The notes under the pieces are model-generated. The model was not told the DNA's origin and did not search any database. It saw only the letters and a program-made list of their open reading frames with translations. From Streptomyces sp. NBC_01224 (GTDB lineage Bacteria > Actinomycetota > Actinomycetes > Streptomycetales > Streptomycetaceae): a DNA stretch of 64,000 nucleotides. Below are positions 60,592 through 64,000 of the stretch, piece by piece. Every line of letters begins with the position of its first letter. Within the stretch, counting starts at the first letter, position 1. The translations under genes and the position numbers were made by a program. The stretch is taken from the NCBI RefSeq assembly GCF_036002945.1, contig NZ_CP108529.1, forward strand, positions 3,534,001-3,598,000. Reading direction: 5' to 3'.

Positions 60592-61466
60592 CACATGTCC
60601 TTCTGCGTCCACGGACGCGAATGCGTCACACCGGCCGGTGCCGCCGAACCGTTGTGGGAGGGGCGCTGGGCGGGCACGGCGCCGAGTTCCGCCGTCCGAC
60701 CTGCCGCGCTTGTGCGAGGGGCGGGCGGATCCGCCGGATCGCCCGCGGGAACACGGTCCGCGGCGATGCCCGCACCGCCTTCGGCACGGCCGTCGCCGCC
60801 CTCGACGGCCCCGTCATCGGGGCGGCCGCCGGCGTTGTCCGCGTCGTCCGTGCGCAGCAGTTCGGCCAGCCGCTTCAGCCCCCGGTGCGCCGCGGTGCGT
60901 ACCGCCCCCGGCCGCTTGCCCAGCGTCTGGGCCGCGCTCTTGGCGTCCAGGCCGACGACCACCCGCAGCACCACGGCCTCGGCCTGGTCCTGGGGCAGCT
61001 GGGCGATGAGCGACATCGTACGGCCGGTGGCCAGGGCCTCCATCGCCTCGTCGGCGGTGTCGGACTCGGCCGGCTTCTCCGACAGCTCCGACTCGTCGCC
61101 GCCGATCGCGGGGCGCCTGCCGCGCATCCGCAGATGGTCCAGGGCACGGTTGCGGGCTATCCGTGCCGCCCAGCCGCGGAAGCGGTCGGCGTCGCCGCTG
61201 AACCGGTCGAGGTCGCGCGCTATCTGCAGCCAGGACTCGGACGCCACGTCCTCGGCGTCCGGATCCCCCACGAGTGTCCGTATGTAGCCCAACAGTCGCG
61301 GCTGTACAGCGCGGTACACAGTACGGAAGGCGTCTTCGTCCCCGTCCTGTGCCGCGAGCACCGCGGCAGTGAGCTCCGCGTCGTCCCCCAGCACTCCCTC
61401 AACCTGCCCTGCTGTCCCGAATCGCAGCTGGTCATCACTGCCGCGCCACCCTGCGCGACTCAGCAC
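60591..61466 (-). CDS. ECF sigma factor with C-terminal extension
   Basis: 291 residues. Region 2: VYRAVQPRLLGYIRTLVGDPDAEDVASESWLQIARDL; region 4: AQLPQDQAEAVVLRVVVGLDAKSAAQTLGKRPGAVRTAAHRGLKRL. A ~90-residue Gly/Ala/Asp-rich extension follows region 4, unusual for an ECF factor. GTG 61466 is chosen since AAGGA lies seven bases upstream; GTG 61394 would also keep region 2 whole. Overlaps by one base with the gene for a single-pass membrane protein that may control it. Confidence 0.88.
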   Translation of the reverse strand: MLSRAGWRGSDDQLRFGTAGQVEGVLGDDAELTAAVLAAQDGDEDAFRTVYRAVQPRLLGYIRTLVGDPDAEDVASESWLQIARDLDRFSGDADRFRGWAARIARNRALDHLRMRGRRPAIGGDESELSEKPAESDTADEAMEALATGRTMSLIAQLPQDQAEAVVLRVVVGLDAKSAAQTLGKRPGAVRTAAHRGLKRLAELLRTDDADNAGGRPDDGAVEGGDGRAEGGAGIAADRVPAGDPADPPAPRTSAAGRTAELGAVPAQRPSHNGSAAPAGVTHSRPWTQKDM

Positions 61467-61883
61467 GCTACGTCCTTCGCGGGGGTCACGTCCATGACTT
61501 GTACAACCTGCAACATTCCTCCGACACAGGGCGGTGTGACAGAAAACGCAGCGACGGCGCTGAGAAGAGTACGGGGTCGTCCTACGGCCCCGCGGAAGAC
61601 GACCGGGGCCTCTCCTGTGGGGGGTGGCGGCCCCGGTCGTCCTCTTTCCCCCTCGGTTCTCTCTGTTCGGCCGGGCCGGGATCCCGTCCAGCGCCGTTCC
61701 CGGAGGATGCCCCTCCTACCCGGTGACGGACCGGTCGGCGATTCAGTCGACAGCGGTCCTGCCCTTGCCGTCGCTCCCGGTCTTGCTTCCCTCGGCGGCG
61801 GCAGAGTCCTGATCGTCCTGCCCGACGGAGTGCCCCACAGGGGCACGCCCGCGGTCCGAGCGTTTTGCGCTGCCGGGCTCGCG
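61467..61883. other. Gap with promoter of the sigma gene and a terminator
   Basis: 417 bases between the sigma gene start and the LuxR gene stop (both minus strand). It holds the hairpin at 61598-61641 and the sigma gene promoter region. I see no further gene. Confidence 0.6.
61598..61641. terminator. Terminator hairpin after the LuxR gene
   Basis: Perfect 13-base stem (61598-61610 with 61629-61641) and 18-base loop; a CCTCTTT stretch follows on the plus strand. On the minus strand it lies about 240 bases past the LuxR stop. Confidence 0.6.
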
Positions 61884-62672
61884 TCAGCGGGAGGCTTCGA
61901 TTCCCCAGGCGGCGGCTCGGGCGGCGGCGGCCGCGCGGTTGGGGAGGTCGAGCTTGGCGAGGATGTGCTCGATGTGGGTCCCCACGGTGCGCGGCGCGAT
62001 GTACAGCCGCTCGGCGATCTCCCGGTTGGTGCGGCCGGCGGTCAGTTCGGCCAGCACCTGGAGCTCCCGTGGCGAGAGTCCGCCAGGCCGCCGCGCGGTC
62101 GGGTGCCGCACGTCCGCGGCGGGGTCGGCCGCGGCGAGGGCCTCGGGCGGCGGGCCTGCGTGGGGGGCGACGGCCGCGGCGAGGGCCTCGGTGAGCAGCG
62201 TGACCACGGCGCGCGCCGGATCGGGCGTGCGCCGCGGCCGGCGGGTGCTGACGTTCAGCATGCCGACGTACCGGCCGTCGGCGGCGAAAAGGCACTGGGC
62301 CACGCCGTCCTCGATGCCGAGGGGACACAGCACCTCCTGGAAGCCCGGGGATGCCGCCAGGAGCTGCCCGGGGACGTCCCTGAGCCAGAGACCGCCTCGG
62401 GCCGGGCTGCGGAGCACGGGGAACACCGGGTCGTGGTGGAGGCGGGTCTCGATGTAGGCCGTGGCATCGTCCGGGTAGCTCCCGGCCAGGGTGGTGTGGC
62501 GCCGACGCAACGGATCCCACCGGGCCAGGGAGGCGTGGTCGTACTCCATCACCTCCGACAGCGCCGCCAGGACCGTGTCGACGCCGCTCGCGCCGCTCGT
62601 GGCGCTCCTGGCGGCCTCACGGACATGGACGGCCGCGTCCAGGATGTCCGCCCCGCTCCGCTCCGCTGCCAT
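61884..62672 (-). CDS. LuxR-family transcriptional regulator
   Basis: 262 residues. The N-terminal ~180 residues look like a GAF-type sensor (VMEYDHASLARWDPLRRRHTTL, CLFAADGRYVGMLNVS). The C-terminal LuxR helix-turn-helix is LSPRELQVLAELTAGRTNREIAERLYIAPRTVGTHIEHILAKL. No receiver domain, so it is not a phosphorylated response regulator; it probably senses a small molecule. GGAGG directly precedes ATG 62672. The upstream neighbour on the same strand ends 31 bases before and encodes an amidohydrolase, so the two may be one unit. Confidence 0.88.
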   Translation of the reverse strand: MAAERSGADILDAAVHVREAARSATSGASGVDTVLAALSEVMEYDHASLARWDPLRRRHTTLAGSYPDDATAYIETRLHHDPVFPVLRSPARGGLWLRDVPGQLLAASPGFQEVLCPLGIEDGVAQCLFAADGRYVGMLNVSTRRPRRTPDPARAVVTLLTEALAAAVAPHAGPPPEALAAADPAADVRHPTARRPGGLSPRELQVLAELTAGRTNREIAERLYIAPRTVGTHIEHILAKLDLPNRAAAAARAAAWGIEASR

Positions 62673-62703
62673 CCTCCAAGGATGATCATGTGCCCGGAAT
62701 AGG

Positions 62704-64000
62704 TCAATCGCGAAGCGTGTCGTGCACGACCTGCCCGTCCACGACGGTGAGGACGACGGGCATCTCCGGGATGTCGTGGGGGTCGGCGGTGAGCAGATCC
62801 CCGTCGAGCACGCAGAGGTCGGCGACCTTGCCCGGCTCCAGGGAGCCCTTCCAGTCGTCGGCGAAGTCCTGCCAGGCCGCGTCGATCGTGTACGTGCGGA
62901 TCGCCTCGGCCAGGCCGATGCACTGCTCGGGGCCGCTGACCCGGCCGGCGGCCTTCGACTCGCGCAGCATCATGGTGGCGACGCCCTGGCGCCAGTCCGG
63001 GGACGTGACGGGGGCGTCGGACCCGCTCGCGACCCGCACGCCGGCGTCGATGGCATCGCGGTAGGGCCATGCGTACGCGGCCCGCTCGGCGCCGACGAAC
63101 TCCTCCTCCATGTCGGCGACGGTCCACTTGATGGTGGGGTTCATGTTGACGCCGAAGCCGTGCGCGGCCAGCACCTTCATGCTGTGCGCGGTGAGGAAGT
63201 CGCCGTGGATCACGTAGTGGCGGGCGTCGGGCCGCGGGTGCTCGGCCATGGCCGCGGCGAAGGCGTCCGCGACGGTGTCGCAGGCCCGGTCGCCGGTGAC
63301 GTGGACGCCCAACTGGTGCCCGGCGGCGTGGGCATGCCGGATCATGGCATCGATCTCGGCGGTCCGCTCGGCGTCGGTCTCGCCGCCGACGCAGAGGGAG
63401 CCGCAGCCGCCGCCTACGTACGGCTCGTGCATCCAGGACGTCTTGTTGGGGACGATGCCGTCGGCGAAGATCTTGACCCCGAGGATCGCGAGGCGGCGCG
63501 GATCGGCGTCGCCGGGCTTGCCGAGCGCGGTGAGGGTGCGGGCGAACTCCTCGGCGGTGCCGGCCATACCGGTGGGCAGGAGCAGGACGCCGAGGCGGGC
63601 GGTCAGTTCGCCGTCGGCCAGCAGCCGGCGGTAGACGTCGAGGGTTTCCGCACCGAGCGCACCCCGCATGATGCCGTCGCCGCCGGGGCCGAGTCCGGGC
63701 TCCGTGTAGCTGGTCACGCCGAGCCGGGCGAGCGTGGCGAGGGTCGACCTGATCGCGCCGGTCCGCTCCTGCCGACTGAGCGGCGGCAGCGCGTTCTGGA
63801 CGAGTGCCTGGGCCCCCTCGTGGAGCAGCCCGGTCGGCTCCCCGGCTTCGTCCACGACGATGGCCCCGCCGGGCGGCGCGGCAGTGTCCCGGTCCACCCC
63901 GATGAGCTCCAGCGCCTTGGAGTTGACCCAGGTGGCGTGCCCGGAGAAGGAGTAAAGGACGACGGGGTGGTCCGGGCTCACAGCGTCGAGGTCACGCCGC
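62704..64000 (-). CDS. YtcJ-type amidohydrolase, N terminus beyond the window
   Basis: At least 432 residues; the frame runs off the window end, so the start is not seen and a 540-residue enzyme is expected. It follows the YtcJ/exoenzyme-regulatory (AepA) group of metal-dependent amidohydrolases: SGHATWVNSKALEL, then LGVTSYTEPGLGPGG, GVKIFADGIVPNKTSWMHEPY, GHQLGVHVTGDRACDTVADAF, and SGSDAPVTSPDW with the metal-binding Asp. These enzymes hydrolyse amides or cyclic amides; the substrate is unknown. Same strand as the LuxR regulator gene that follows. Confidence 0.88.
   Translation of the reverse strand, partial: RRDLDAVSPDHPVVLYSFSGHATWVNSKALELIGVDRDTAAPPGGAIVVDEAGEPTGLLHEGAQALVQNALPPLSRQERTGAIRSTLATLARLGVTSYTEPGLGPGGDGIMRGALGAETLDVYRRLLADGELTARLGVLLLPTGMAGTAEEFARTLTALGKPGDADPRRLAILGVKIFADGIVPNKTSWMHEPYVGGGCGSLCVGGETDAERTAEIDAMIRHAHAAGHQLGVHVTGDRACDTVADAFAAAMAEHPRPDARHYVIHGDFLTAHSMKVLAAHGFGVNMNPTIKWTVADMEEEFVGAERAAYAWPYRDAIDAGVRVASGSDAPVTSPDWRQGVATMMLRESKAAGRVSGPEQCIGLAEAIRTYTIDAAWQDFADDWKGSLEPGKVADLCVLDGDLLTADPHDIPEMPVVLTVVDGQVVHDTLRD

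Noticed and set aside
1..64000. tRNA, rRNA, CRISPR arrays, riboswitches and a secondary-metabolite gene cluster
   Set aside because: I looked for tRNA T-arm sequences, regular spaced repeats, and polyketide or peptide synthetase modules and saw none.

Overview
The window is high-GC actinobacterial DNA, almost certainly a Streptomyces chromosome. Codon third positions are nearly all G or C, GTG and TTG starts are common, genes overlap in 1-4 base stop/start junctions, and it carries the sigQ / afsQ1-afsQ2 locus known from S. coelicolor. I see no rRNA, tRNA, CRISPR array, intact transposon, phage or classical secondary-metabolite cluster. Many open frames run antisense to real genes, as expected at this base composition; they are left out.

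Layout. 1-4000 is accessory: a short-chain dehydrogenase, a MerR/TipAS scrap, a lipoprotein, and a TetR regulator overlapping an EamA exporter behind a perfect 26-base operator-like palindrome. 4071-9435 holds a PH-domain membrane protein and the deoC - aldehyde dehydrogenase - truncated aldehyde dehydrogenase operon, then a uridine-kinase-like protein. 9718-16600 holds a DUF6571-like remnant with a membrane partner, sigQ, afsQ1-afsQ2 with a coupled lipoprotein, a VanZ protein and a PspC protein. 17126-25900 holds adenosine deaminase, a hydrolase-fold protein without its serine, a lone second hemC, a pseudogene chimera, a LysR/MFS divergent pair, an L,D-transpeptidase, a SigG-type sigma factor with a tiny coupled membrane protein, and a STAS protein. 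26164-43063 holds nucleoside uptake and breakdown (deoA; ATPase-permease-permease-cdd; BMP lipoprotein) flanked by two large secreted subtilases. The second subtilase lies between two copies of the 3' end of an M20 amidohydrolase gene, next to an IS1380 transposase remnant.

44000-54600 is a surface-polysaccharide locus: a nonulosonate synthase (NeuB family), a fused CMP-sugar synthetase/phosphatase, a DUF6716 glycosyltransferase-like protein, a GT2 glycosyltransferase, two polysialyltransferase-like proteins and a membrane acyltransferase. The gene set fits a Kdn- or sialic-acid-like wall polymer. An insertion with a LamG protein and a less GC-rich membrane protein splits its left edge, and gene fragments (54670-55400) mark its right edge. 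55401-64000 holds a LysE exporter, a truncated Uma2 protein, an acyl-CoA mutase large subunit, a lipoprotein L,D-transpeptidase, an ECF sigma factor with an overlapping single-pass membrane protein, a LuxR regulator and a YtcJ-type amidohydrolase cut by the window end.

The most notable pattern is a shared palindrome, CTACGCGCGTAG, just upstream of five transcription units (deoC, add, deoA, the nucleoside ABC transporter operon, and its lipoprotein) spread over 32 kb. It does not stand before unrelated genes that I checked. This looks like the operator of one nucleoside-utilization regulon whose regulator is not in the window. DeoC makes acetaldehyde, and the dehydrogenase coupled to deoC would turn it into acetate, so uptake, deamination, phosphorolysis and sugar breakdown would be under one switch.
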